Below, piece by piece: positions 44,653 to 52,906 of a stretch of DNA of 64,000 nucleotides; the first letter of the stretch is position 1; each line of letters opens with the position of its first letter. Below the pieces are notes generated by a model. The model did no database searches, was not told the origin of the DNA, and worked only from the letters and a program-made list of their open reading frames with translations. The stretch spans positions 1-64,000 of the forward strand of contig CAJUCN010000015.1 of assembly GCA_910585005.1 (NCBI GenBank). The letters are read 5' to 3'. This DNA comes from an uncultured Lachnospiraceae bacterium (GTDB taxonomy: Bacteria; Bacillota; Clostridia; Lachnospirales; Lachnospiraceae). Both the position numbers and the translations under genes were made by a program.

Positions 44653-46197
44653 CTAAATTGTTCTCTTTTGCCTGATTACAGGACGCACACTATATACTTC
44701 CTCAAAAAACATGGCGCTTGCGCCAAACAACCCCTTTTCCAACGTAATATCATCATTGGTATCCACTGTGATAATAAGCTGTCCATCCTTCAGGGCAGTC
44801 TTTACATTCTTAAATTTTTGTTTATGACTTCTATCCAGCCCGTTTGCAAGGCGCAGAATCGCCGTAAGTTTAGCCATTTTTAAATAGGAGGCCTGATCCG
44901 TCACTCCATACCGGCTCATCTCCTCAAAATACTCAAATTCCATGTGATTATATTTTACCACATTAGCCACGATCTGTCGTTCCATATGGGACAGGCCGAT
45001 CACTTCTGTGGACATGATAATGTTATAGGAGCATTCCGCAAGATTCGTCATGCTGATATACTTCCCACAGTCATGGAGGATGGTGGACAACTGCAAAAGA
45101 AGCCTTTCCCGATTGCCCAGGCCATGGATCTTTTTCATACTGTCAAAAATCGTCAGTGCAATCTGCTCTAACGTTTCACTGCGTTTTTTACTCCCCCGGT
45201 ACCGCTTGCTGATATTATGGGCACAGGCAATAATATCCTGTTCAAAATCATGCGTAGATACCATAATCTTATTCTTTTGGGCGTATTCATATGCAATCCC
45301 GTCACACAAGGTAACGCCTGGCGCCCAAATAAGTTCCGCCCCCATAATCTCCATGATCCGTTTGGTCATGATCAGCGCAATATACATAAGCGGCATCGTC
45401 TCCTCCGGCATATCCCACCTTTTGGCAAGCTCAGAAAGGCTCTCCTTATGGTATACATCCCTGAACTTCTCAAACAATTCCGCCCCGGCGTACCCGGTCA
45501 TCTCATTATTAATGCTCTTTTTTCGGAGGAGCGTGGAAATATAGTCGTCTACAATAATAATATTTTTAATCTCCCGGTCCTTCAAATATAATTTTTTGTA
45601 TACCGCCATCTGTGCATTGATGATTTCATCCAGAAAATTCTCATACTGCCTGATGCTGGCATTTAAATGTGCAAGATTATCCCTAAGGCGCAAAACCCCC
45701 AGTTTCATATTTTGGGTAGACACCAGGGTATCTTTATCAAACAGGGATATCTGGATACTTCCACCCCCAATGTCAACGATGGCTGTCCCATTTTCAATGA
45801 TTTTTAAAAATCCTTCCCCCTGGAATGCAATTGACTTATAGTCCAAAAAACGCTGTTCCGAATTGCTCAGCACTTCTATGTGTATCCCCGTTCTTTGTTG
45901 GATCTGATCCAACAGGATAATGGTATTTTCGGTTTCCCTGACCGCACTTGTGCCATACGCCACATAATCCGATACCTGATAGGCTTTCATGATCCCGGAA
46001 AACTCCCGCAAAACCCTGCAAAGTTCTTCCGCCCGCTGATAGCTCAGTTTTCCGGTGGTATAACTCTCTGTCCCCATATCAATACTATGGCGTATATGAT
46101 CAATCTCCTTCATCCCACGGGTTCTGGATACTTCAAAGATCTTCATGGCCAGCTCATAAGAGCCTACATCAATTGCTGCAAATGTTTTGACTGCCAT
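44653..46197 (-). CDS. ppx: Exopolyphosphatase / Ppx-GppA phosphatase with HD-like domain
   Basis: The 514-residue product has a Ppx/GppA sugar-kinase-fold domain (about 1-310) with DVGSYELAM, YGTSAVRETEN and VDIGGGSIQIS, and a C-terminal HD-type helical domain (about 325-510, LSTILHDCGKYI). Enzymes of this family remove terminal phosphates from polyphosphate or from pppGpp. It is 15 bp upstream of ppk1 and 18 bp downstream of the DUF815 gene. Confidence 0.93.
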   Translation of the reverse strand: MAVKTFAAIDVGSYELAMKIFEVSRTRGMKEIDHIRHSIDMGTESYTTGKLSYQRAEELCRVLREFSGIMKAYQVSDYVAYGTSAVRETENTIILLDQIQQRTGIHIEVLSNSEQRFLDYKSIAFQGEGFLKIIENGTAIVDIGGGSIQISLFDKDTLVSTQNMKLGVLRLRDNLAHLNASIRQYENFLDEIINAQMAVYKKLYLKDREIKNIIIVDDYISTLLRKKSINNEMTGYAGAELFEKFRDVYHKESLSELAKRWDMPEETMPLMYIALIMTKRIMEIMGAELIWAPGVTLCDGIAYEYAQKNKIMVSTHDFEQDIIACAHNISKRYRGSKKRSETLEQIALTIFDSMKKIHGLGNRERLLLQLSTILHDCGKYISMTNLAECSYNIIMSTEVIGLSHMERQIVANVVKYNHMEFEYFEEMSRYGVTDQASYLKMAKLTAILRLANGLDRSHKQKFKNVKTALKDGQLIITVDTNDDITLEKGLFGASAMFFEEVYSVRPVIRQKRTI

Positions 46198-46215
46198 TTC
46201 CCGCTCATACTCCTT

Positions 46216-47529
46216 TCATCCATTCCCTGTATTGGTTCCTGTCAGATAATCAATAAACTGCTGGGCGCACCTGCCGGAAAGCCCGCCATGTGCAAGTTCC
46301 CACTTTCCTGCCTCCTGTAAGAGCGTATCTGCCGGCAGTTCCACATGGTAACGCTCCGCCAATACGGTTACGATATTCTGGAATTCTTTCTTATCCGGCG
46401 CCGCAAAATAAATCGTAACTCCAAACCTTGCCGCCAGGGAAAGCTTTTCCTGTACCGTATCTCCTGCATGAAGGTGATCTCTCCGGTCTTCTTTGTCAGA
46501 AAACTTTTCCCGGATCAGATGCCGGCGGTTTGATGTCGCGTAGATCAGCACATTATCCGGCTTTCGCTCAAGCCCTCCCTCAATCACTGCTTTCAAGTAC
46601 TTATATTCTATCTCAAAGTCTTCAAAACTTAAATCGTCCATATAAATAATAAATTTATAATTCCTGTTTTTGATCTGGGAGATTACATCATTCAAATCCT
46701 TAAACTGGTGTTTGTATACCTCAATGATACGAAGCCCCTTTTCATAATATTCGTTGGCGATTGCCTTAATGCTGGAAGATTTGCCTGTCCCGGCATCTCC
46801 AAAAAGCAGGCAGTTATTTGCCTTCCTTCCCTTTACAAACGCCTCCGTATTTTCCACCAGCTTACGCTTAGGGATCTCATACCCCACCAGGTCATCCAGA
46901 CGCACATGGGCAATCTTCGGAATGGGCACAATCTGCACTCCCTGTTCGCTATGTGCAATCCGAAAGGCTTTGTGAAGGCCAAACTTCCCCACTCCGTAAT
47001 CCCGGTAAAATTCCGTCAAAGTATCCTTCATCTCTCCAGGCGTATGGTCTTTGGTAAATTTTACTGCCAACTGGCAAATCCGTTCCCGGATCCGGCTATT
47101 ATATACCTTACTTTCGCTGTCACTGCTCGTATAATCCGTGATAAGATCAAACCCGTCGATCCCAAGCTCCTTTACCAGATCCGAAAAATCGTAATCAAAC
47201 AATTCTTTAAAAATAACGATGTCATGAAGCGCTGCCTTGTTAATACTTCCCTCCACAGCTCCCCGGATCTCACAGGCCCTTGAGTAACTGTTCTCATTGT
47301 TTACCAAAAGATCGGAAAGGAAACAATGCCACAGATTCCCGTAAAACCCATAATTTCCTGCAAGTTCCAAGAGACAATGCATGCAGCGGTACATAACTTC
47401 CGCCATTTTCTCCCCATCGGCCCGCTCTCCTAACCCGCCGCACATCAGGGATGTCATATCATGTAAAAGCTTTTCATCCCTTTCTTCAAAATTTCTATAT
47501 ATGATCAGTTCCTGTTCTCTTGTCTTCAT
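46216..47529 (-). CDS. DUF815 AAA+ ATPase
   Basis: The 437-residue product has a variable N-terminal half (about 1-200) and a C-terminal AAA+ ATPase core with Walker A GDAGTGKS (244-251), Walker B FIIYMDDLSFED (about 293-304) and an arginine-containing YATSNRRHLI sensor segment. This matches the DUF815 family of unknown function. AAGGAAAAGG precedes the ATG. Position between pheA and ppx in one operon suggests a link with polyphosphate or stress metabolism, but this is inference only. Confidence 0.88.
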   Translation of the reverse strand: MKTREQELIIYRNFEERDEKLLHDMTSLMCGGLGERADGEKMAEVMYRCMHCLLELAGNYGFYGNLWHCFLSDLLVNNENSYSRACEIRGAVEGSINKAALHDIVIFKELFDYDFSDLVKELGIDGFDLITDYTSSDSESKVYNSRIRERICQLAVKFTKDHTPGEMKDTLTEFYRDYGVGKFGLHKAFRIAHSEQGVQIVPIPKIAHVRLDDLVGYEIPKRKLVENTEAFVKGRKANNCLLFGDAGTGKSSSIKAIANEYYEKGLRIIEVYKHQFKDLNDVISQIKNRNYKFIIYMDDLSFEDFEIEYKYLKAVIEGGLERKPDNVLIYATSNRRHLIREKFSDKEDRRDHLHAGDTVQEKLSLAARFGVTIYFAAPDKKEFQNIVTVLAERYHVELPADTLLQEAGKWELAHGGLSGRCAQQFIDYLTGTNTGNG

Positions 47530-47547
47530 CCTTTTCCTTGCCAGCCT

Positions 47548-48672
47548 TTAATAATTTCCAAGAATTCTCATGTTCCTTGCCTCTTCCCGAAGTCCGCGAA
47601 GGGCATTTTTCACAGAACTGTCAGAAAGATTCCCATCAAAATCTATAAAGAACCGGTACTCCCAGTTCCTATCCTCAATGGGTCTGCTCTCAATCCGATT
47701 CATATTCAGGTTATTGTATATAAAATGAGAAAGCATATGGTAAAGGGAACCGCTTTCATGAGGGACTTCAAAACAAATGCTCACCTTTTTGGCATCCGTA
47801 CGGAATATTTTCTGGTTCGTTACTATGATAAACCGGGTGGAATTGGTACTGGACTGATTAACCCCTTTCTTTAATATCTCCAGCCCATAGAGTTTGGCGG
47901 CATATTCCCCTGCAATGGCAGCCTGATTCCGGTTCTTGTCTTGGGATACTTTTTTTGCCGCAAAGGCATTGTTCTGCATACTGACCTGCTGCCAAGGATA
48001 TTGGTTTAAAAATCTTGCCGACTGCATCAATGACTGGGGATGGGAATACACTGTCCTGATATCAGAGAGATCTGTCCCAGGTACAGCCATCAGACAGTGC
48101 TCTATCTGAATGATCTGTTCCCCTACAATATAATTCTCAAATTCCGCTAACAAATCATAGATTTCACTGACGATCCCGGCGGTGGAATTTTCAATAGGGA
48201 GCACTGCAAAATCCGCGCTGCCCTCATCAATCGCGTTCATAGCATCCCGGAAAGATTCCACATGGAAACTATTTACCTGCTCCCCAAAATACCGTATCAT
48301 GGCCGCCTGGGAATAAGCCCCTTCCGCTCCCTGAAAAACCACCCTTACATTTCCATTCACCAGATTATCCACACCGATAAAAGGCAGTTTCCCAATACTT
48401 CCATGCTCTGCAAGCAGACGATACTGTAATTTCCGGCTCATAGACATGATCTGCTCAAACAGTTCCCCGATTCCATGACTGTTAAACTCGTTATGGGTAA
48501 GCGCTTTGACCTTTCGCAGCTTTTCTTCTTCCCGGGCTTTGTCAAAAACCTTCTTCCCGGTTTTAATCTTATATTCCGCCACCTGAGAGGAAATCTCCAT
48601 CCTCTTCTCATAAAGTTCCACAATCTGGGAATCAATCACGTCAATCTGTCTTCTTAAATCCGTTAAGTCCAT
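47548..48672 (-). CDS. pheA: Bifunctional chorismate mutase/prephenate dehydratase
   Basis: PheA converts chorismate via prephenate to phenylpyruvate for phenylalanine synthesis. The 374-residue product has a chorismate mutase domain (about 1-85), a prephenate dehydratase domain (about 110-285, FQGAEGAYSQAA and NSTAGIVSEIYDLL) and a C-terminal ACT domain (about 297-370, HESGSLYHMLSHF) for feedback control. It heads the operon running to the terminator at 40.8 kb. Confidence 0.95.
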   Translation of the reverse strand: MDLTDLRRQIDVIDSQIVELYEKRMEISSQVAEYKIKTGKKVFDKAREEEKLRKVKALTHNEFNSHGIGELFEQIMSMSRKLQYRLLAEHGSIGKLPFIGVDNLVNGNVRVVFQGAEGAYSQAAMIRYFGEQVNSFHVESFRDAMNAIDEGSADFAVLPIENSTAGIVSEIYDLLAEFENYIVGEQIIQIEHCLMAVPGTDLSDIRTVYSHPQSLMQSARFLNQYPWQQVSMQNNAFAAKKVSQDKNRNQAAIAGEYAAKLYGLEILKKGVNQSSTNSTRFIIVTNQKIFRTDAKKVSICFEVPHESGSLYHMLSHFIYNNLNMNRIESRPIEDRNWEYRFFIDFDGNLSDSSVKNALRGLREEARNMRILGNY

Positions 48673-48777
48673 CTCTATCCCTTCCTTGCATGTCCTGCTC
48701 TTGGTATTGCTCTTATTTTATATCAAAAACAGCCGCTTATCAAGAAAAAACCGGACGTAAAAAAATTAGGGATTTAG

Positions 48778-48806
48778 TTGCACTGCAATTCCTCCTTTAT
48801 TATAAT
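48778..48806 (+). promoter_or_regulatory. Sigma-A-type promoter of the DUF5050 gene
   Basis: TTGCAC (48778-48783), 17 bp and TATAAT (48801-48806). The 217-bp gap to pheA otherwise holds a leader hairpin and the presumed, less clear pheA promoter. Confidence 0.75.
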
Positions 48807-48816
48807 AGAAGAATAG

Positions 48817-48861
48817 TCCGGCGGCCTGTTTCCTAAAAACTGCTCTGTGGTTTCCGCCGGA
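48817..48861 (+). other. GC-rich hairpin in the DUF5050 mRNA leader
   Basis: TCCGGCGG (48817-48824) and CCGCCGGA (48854-48861) form an 8-bp stem with a 29-nt loop near the 5' end of the predicted transcript, upstream of the ribosome site AAGGAG. It may stabilise the mRNA or be a control element. Confidence 0.5.
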
Positions 48862-48889
48862 TATAATACGAAGATCGAAGGAGCCTCCT

Positions 48890-49918
48890 ATGAAAAAGAA
48901 TTGGAAAGTCCTGCTTTTTACAGGCATTATTTTATTGGTATTAATCGTGTCCGGGATTATTTCCGCCCTGATCTCAAGAGTCCCTCATAACGCCCTTTCC
49001 GTAACCGGAAACTCCGCCGGAAATCTAAATAATGGCGGACTGTATGCAGAGTCGGAAGGCAGGGTCTATTTTTCTAATGCCTACGATAACGGAAGCTTAT
49101 ATTCCATGAATACCGATGAGACAGACATCAAAAAACTAGGATCTTCCCGTGTAAATTCCATTAATGTAGGAGGGAATTTTCTTTATTACTATATGGACAG
49201 CGAAGGCAGCGGCGGGGATGGGCTTGGTTTCGTGGTCCGCACTTATGGCGTATTCCGCTCCCGTTTAAACGGCAAATCCTCTCAGTGCCTTGACCGGAGC
49301 GCCTCTGTCACTATGCAGCTTTCCGGCGACTACCTCTATTATCAGCGATACAATAACAAAGACTTTACCAAACTCTACAAAATCAAAACAGATAAATCTG
49401 GCAAAACCCTGGTATCCGACAGCATTATCAACCCTGCTGCCTGCAACAATGGAATCATTTATTTCAATGGAACGGAATCGGATCATTATCTATACGCTCT
49501 CGATACCTCAACAGATACCATATCAGCCGTTTTTCAAGGGGACTTATGGTATCCCGCTTATCAGGACGGCTACATCTATTACATGGATGTGACTGAAAAT
49601 TACAGGCTATGCCGGTATTCTCTTTCCGCAAACACGGTTGAGATTTTGACCAACGACCGGGTGGATACCTTTAATGTAGGCAATCAATATATTTATTATC
49701 AGCGCAATTCCTCTTCGGAACCTGCCCTGATGCGTATGCTCCTTGACGGAAGCAGCCCGGAGGTGGTAGCAGAAGGTAATTATTCCGACATTAACCTTAC
49801 CTCAAGCTATGCCTATTTTCATGCTTTTGGGGAAGACACCCCCATTTATCACACTCCCGTAAACGGAGCGGTCAATGTGACTCCGTTTACCGCAGCCGCT
49901 GAAGCGGCCGCAAAATAA
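48890..49918 (+). CDS. Membrane-anchored DUF5050 beta-propeller-like protein
   Basis: The 342-residue product has an N-terminal membrane anchor (about 7-27) and a large extracytoplasmic region of short repeats with the pattern 'hYFxNxxDNGSLYxMNxDG', seen for example in VYFSNAYDNGSLYSMN and IYYMDVTENYRLCRYS. This is the DUF5050/propeller-like arrangement common in gut Clostridia; a binding or signalling role is possible, none is established. AAGGAG six bases before the ATG. The gene stands alone on the plus strand. Confidence 0.86.
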   Translation: MKKNWKVLLFTGIILLVLIVSGIISALISRVPHNALSVTGNSAGNLNNGGLYAESEGRVYFSNAYDNGSLYSMNTDETDIKKLGSSRVNSINVGGNFLYYYMDSEGSGGDGLGFVVRTYGVFRSRLNGKSSQCLDRSASVTMQLSGDYLYYQRYNNKDFTKLYKIKTDKSGKTLVSDSIINPAACNNGIIYFNGTESDHYLYALDTSTDTISAVFQGDLWYPAYQDGYIYYMDVTENYRLCRYSLSANTVEILTNDRVDTFNVGNQYIYYQRNSSSEPALMRMLLDGSSPEVVAEGNYSDINLTSSYAYFHAFGEDTPIYHTPVNGAVNVTPFTAAAEAAAK

Positions 49919-49924
49919 AAGTAA

Positions 49925-49946
49925 AGCTGCCCGGCAACGGGCAGCT
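49925..49946. terminator. Terminator shared by the folate operon and the DUF5050 gene
   Basis: AGCTGCCCG (49925-49933), loop GCAA, CGGGCAGCT (49938-49946): a perfect 9-bp stem. The minus-strand tail TTTACTTTTATTTT makes it an efficient terminator for the folate operon; the plus-strand tail has no T run. Confidence 0.82.
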
Positions 49947-49952
49947 CTATGC

Positions 49953-50144
49953 TTACATTTGTTTACGGACGATCAGATACTCATCCCCAGGCTGGTAATA
50001 AGGGCAGTCCCTATACTCATCCGCCAGGAATCGAGCCATTTCATCTTCGTCCAAATCCATTTCACAGCTATAGCATTCATAATCTTCATCATAAACATAA
50101 TTATTACATTGCTCACAGTTTCCCACAGATTTTTTCTTATCCAT
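49953..50144 (-). CDS. DUF6472-like small cysteine-rich protein
   Basis: The 63-residue acidic product contains CEQCNNYVYDEDYECYSC, that is two CxxC pairs and a later Cys in DCPYYQPGDEY, suggesting a zinc-binding knuckle. It resembles the DUF6472 family known to me from Lachnospiraceae; the function is unknown. The ATG follows the folBK stop codon without a gap, with GGAG six bases upstream, so it is translated as the last member of the folate operon. Confidence 0.82.
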   Translation of the reverse strand: MDKKKSVGNCEQCNNYVYDEDYECYSCEMDLDEDEMARFLADEYRDCPYYQPGDEYLIVRKQM

Positions 50145-50981
50145 CTATTTCTCCATTTCTTTGGAAAGTTCCATTAACATTTGTTTCACACACTTCCCTG
50201 TAACCGGATTCAAATAATACGGACAGAGCTGGGAGAGAGGTTCCAATACAAACATCCGGTTTTCCATGTCAGGATGGGGAACGGTAAGATCCGGGGCATC
50301 TGAAAGAAAATCCTGGTAAAAAAGAATATCTAAATCTAATGTGCGCGGCCCCCAATGAATCAATCTTTCCCTTCCTGCTTCCCCTTCCAATTCCTGTAAA
50401 AAAGCCAGCAGTTCATAGGGCGTAAGGAGCGTCTCAAGTCCTATGGCACTGTTTAAAAAGTCATCCTGCTTTACGCCGCCATAGGGCGCAGTGGTAATCA
50501 TTTCCGCACACTCTACATTTCTGATTTTTCTATGATTACCGATCTTCCCGATGGCTTCCTCCAGGTATCTCTTTTTATCCCCCATATTGGAGCCGATTCC
50601 CAAATAAGCCTTCTTCCATCCTCTCCGAATCTCCACTGAAACATCCGAAAAAGGCAGTCCGATAGGTGCATGGGGTTTATGAATCCTTACTTCCACTTCA
50701 AAAATAAGAGGAAAGGCAAGTAAAATTTCCATAGCAAGCTGTTCCGACGCCGCCTCGATCAAAAAAAAGGGTTGCTGTCTGAAAAACTGGCTGATGAAAT
50801 GACATACTTCCCCGTAATCAGTAGAATAGGAAAGATCATCGCTAAGCCCCGCTTTCCTTATATCGGTAAACAGGACGGCATCGATCAAAAACATCTGCCC
50901 TTCTTTGTTCTCTTTGGCAAACACACCATGTCCGGCATAAACCTCCAGCCCCTTAATTTTTATGCTGTCTTTACAATCCAT
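50145..50981 (-). CDS. folBK: Bifunctional dihydroneopterin aldolase / HPPK
   Basis: The 278-residue product fuses FolB (about 1-115, IKGLEVYAGHGVFAKENKEGQ), which forms 6-hydroxymethyl-dihydropterin, with FolK (about 120-275), which pyrophosphorylates it. FolK motifs are YLGIGSNMGDKKRYL and GPRTLDLDILFY with HPDMENRMFVLEPL. Both are complete; the fusion passes the pterin from one active site to the next. It lies between folP and the DUF6472 gene. Confidence 0.95.
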   Translation of the reverse strand: MDCKDSIKIKGLEVYAGHGVFAKENKEGQMFLIDAVLFTDIRKAGLSDDLSYSTDYGEVCHFISQFFRQQPFFLIEAASEQLAMEILLAFPLIFEVEVRIHKPHAPIGLPFSDVSVEIRRGWKKAYLGIGSNMGDKKRYLEEAIGKIGNHRKIRNVECAEMITTAPYGGVKQDDFLNSAIGLETLLTPYELLAFLQELEGEAGRERLIHWGPRTLDLDILFYQDFLSDAPDLTVPHPDMENRMFVLEPLSQLCPYYLNPVTGKCVKQMLMELSKEMEK

Positions 50982-50996
50982 TCCTATCTCCTTCTA

Positions 50997-51815
50997 TCAG
51001 AATGAAGTATGATGATCTAAAATTGCTTTTGTCATTTGTATTGCACGAACATTTTCCTTTATATCATGCACCCTTACAATTGAGCATCCTTTCATAAGCC
51101 CAATCACTGTAGTGACCAGCGTCCCTTCCACCCGTTCATCCACCGGAAGATCAAGGGCTGTCCCTATGACAGATTTTCTGCTGGTTCCTAAAAGGATCGG
51201 ATATCCTAAATCTTTTAACTGCTCCAGTTTTCCGATGATCTCCAAATTGTTCTCAAAACTTTTACCGAAACCGATTCCCGGGTCAAGGATGATCCGCTCA
51301 TCAGGAATCCCTGCCTGGTGGGCAATCTCAACACTTTCCTTAAGATCTGAAAGGATATCCGCCATCAAATTCCGGTAAACAGGTTCTTTCCTGTTGTGCA
51401 TCAACACACAGGGAATCTTTTCCCTGCTGATCACCTGTGCCAACTCAGGGTCGTATTTCAATCCCCAGACATCATTGATCATATCAACTCCTGCAAAAAT
51501 ACCCAGATTCGCCACCTGGCTTTTGCTGGTATCCAGCGAAATAGGAACCGGAAAACGCTTTTTTACTTCCTCGATCACCGGAAGCACCCGTCTGCACTCT
51601 TCATGCCAATGAACTGGCAAGTGCCCTGGCCTGGTGGATTCCCCGCCGATATCCAGAATATCCATTCCCTGATCCATCATCTCTTCCACCCGGAAAAGGG
51701 CTTTGTCCACCCTGCTATACCGCCCCCCGTCCGAAAAAGAGTCCGGCGTCACATTTAATATTCCCATCACATATGCCTGGCTATCCAAATCAAAATCCCG
51801 ACTTCCTATCTGCAT
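50997..51815 (-). CDS. folP: Dihydropteroate synthase
   Basis: FolP joins the pterin diphosphate to p-aminobenzoate and is the sulfonamide target. The 272-residue product has GILNVTPDSFSDGG (about 15-28), DIGGESTRPG and the C-terminal SIVRVHDIKENVRA. GGGGGAG before the ATG at 51815 decides the start; 59 open codons upstream run into the HD gene and look non-coding. Confidence 0.95.
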   Translation of the reverse strand: MQIGSRDFDLDSQAYVMGILNVTPDSFSDGGRYSRVDKALFRVEEMMDQGMDILDIGGESTRPGHLPVHWHEECRRVLPVIEEVKKRFPVPISLDTSKSQVANLGIFAGVDMINDVWGLKYDPELAQVISREKIPCVLMHNRKEPVYRNLMADILSDLKESVEIAHQAGIPDERIILDPGIGFGKSFENNLEIIGKLEQLKDLGYPILLGTSRKSVIGTALDLPVDERVEGTLVTTVIGLMKGCSIVRVHDIKENVRAIQMTKAILDHHTSF

Positions 51816-51837
51816 TTTGCTCCCCCTCTTCCTTGTT

Positions 51838-52320
51838 TTACCAAACCAGCAATTTATTTTTCTTCCCCTGTTTCCAGTCACATGCCTGCTCCACAGGACA
51901 TGCAAAACATGGGCGGCTATATTTATCTGCACGGTAAAGAAGTCCCGATAACGTTTTCTTTTCCTTGACTGCCATGTTGCGATGATCTCCAATAGCCTGC
52001 AGGATCACCTTCCGCTCAGTTTCCTCAAATCCGCAGTCCTCAAGAATCTCCGGTGCAAGCTGAAAGGAAGCCTGTTCATGGGGTATTCCTTCCTCATACT
52101 GCATCCACCGTCCAATATCATGCAGAAGTGCAGCCGCATAGATCTGCTCCTTTTCCACACCATAGCTCTCTGTGACATTTAAGATCACTGCCAGTCTGGC
52201 CACATCCAAAAAATGCCCCATATTATGGCGGCAAAAGCGCCGCTCCATTTCCGCCTGTTCATTCCGGGCAAGATACCTCTGATACGTTTCATGGCCCAAA
52301 ATCCTGTTTATCCGATCCAT
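51838..52320 (-). CDS. HD-domain hydrolase of the folate operon
   Basis: The 160-residue product has the HD metal-dependent phosphohydrolase pattern: NMGHFLDVARLA (first His), then LLHDIGRWMQYEEGIPHEQAS (HD pair and a third His) and a later GDHRN. The C-terminus carries a CFACPVEQAC motif with three cysteines. The substrate is unknown. It lies between folE and folP. A dedicated dihydroneopterin triphosphate phosphohydrolase is not otherwise present in the operon, so this is a candidate for that step (inference). Thirteen open codons upstream overlap folE. Confidence 0.88.
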   Translation of the reverse strand: MDRINRILGHETYQRYLARNEQAEMERRFCRHNMGHFLDVARLAVILNVTESYGVEKEQIYAAALLHDIGRWMQYEEGIPHEQASFQLAPEILEDCGFEETERKVILQAIGDHRNMAVKEKKTLSGLLYRADKYSRPCFACPVEQACDWKQGKKNKLLVW

Positions 52321-52342
52321 TTCCGCTCTGCCTTCCCCGTTT

Positions 52343-52906
52343 TTAATTCTGTGAACCAACCATGTGAAAAAACATCGCCCTTAAACTTTCATCCTTCTCG
52401 AACAGGCCTTTTGATACTACTGTGACAGTCTGGCTTCCCTGGGTCTTCACCCCACGCATCGTCATACACATATGTTCCGCCCTGGCCATCACCATCACGC
52501 CTTTCGGGTTTAAATAATCCATGACCGCGCCGGCGATCTCCGCTGTCATCCGCTCCTGGATCTGGAGTCTTCTTGCAAATACTTCCACAGTCCTTACCAG
52601 CTTACTGATTCCAACCACCTTACCGTCAGGAATATATGCAATATGTATTTTCCCGAAAAAGGGCATCATATGATGCTCGCAAACCGAATAAAAGGGAATA
52701 TCCTTTTCCAACACCATTTGATTATCCAGATGTGTAAAGGTCTTTGACAGATGATCTTTGGGGGATCCCTCCATCCCTTCCATCAGTTCCTCATACATCC
52801 GCGCCACCCGCATTGGCGTTTCCTTTAGCCCTTCCCGGCTGCAGTCCTCTCCAATCCCTTCAAGGAGCATCCTGACTGCTTCTTCAACTTTCTCTTTGTT
52901 TACCAT
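52343..52906 (-). CDS. folE: GTP cyclohydrolase I
   Basis: FolE makes 7,8-dihydroneopterin triphosphate from GTP. The 187-residue product has the zinc-binding and active-site segment YSVCEHHMMPFFGK (about 74-87), with the third ligand Cys in EHMCMTMRGV. Length is normal. It overlaps the folC end by 23 bp. Confidence 0.96.
   Translation of the reverse strand: MVNKEKVEEAVRMLLEGIGEDCSREGLKETPMRVARMYEELMEGMEGSPKDHLSKTFTHLDNQMVLEKDIPFYSVCEHHMMPFFGKIHIAYIPDGKVVGISKLVRTVEVFARRLQIQERMTAEIAGAVMDYLNPKGVMVMARAEHMCMTMRGVKTQGSQTVTVVSKGLFEKDESLRAMFFHMVGSQN

Noticed and set aside
51816..51992. Longer N-terminus of FolP
   Set aside because: The 59 extra residues are basic, unlike the family, lie inside the HD gene and lack a ribosome site; GGGGGAG marks the start at 51815.
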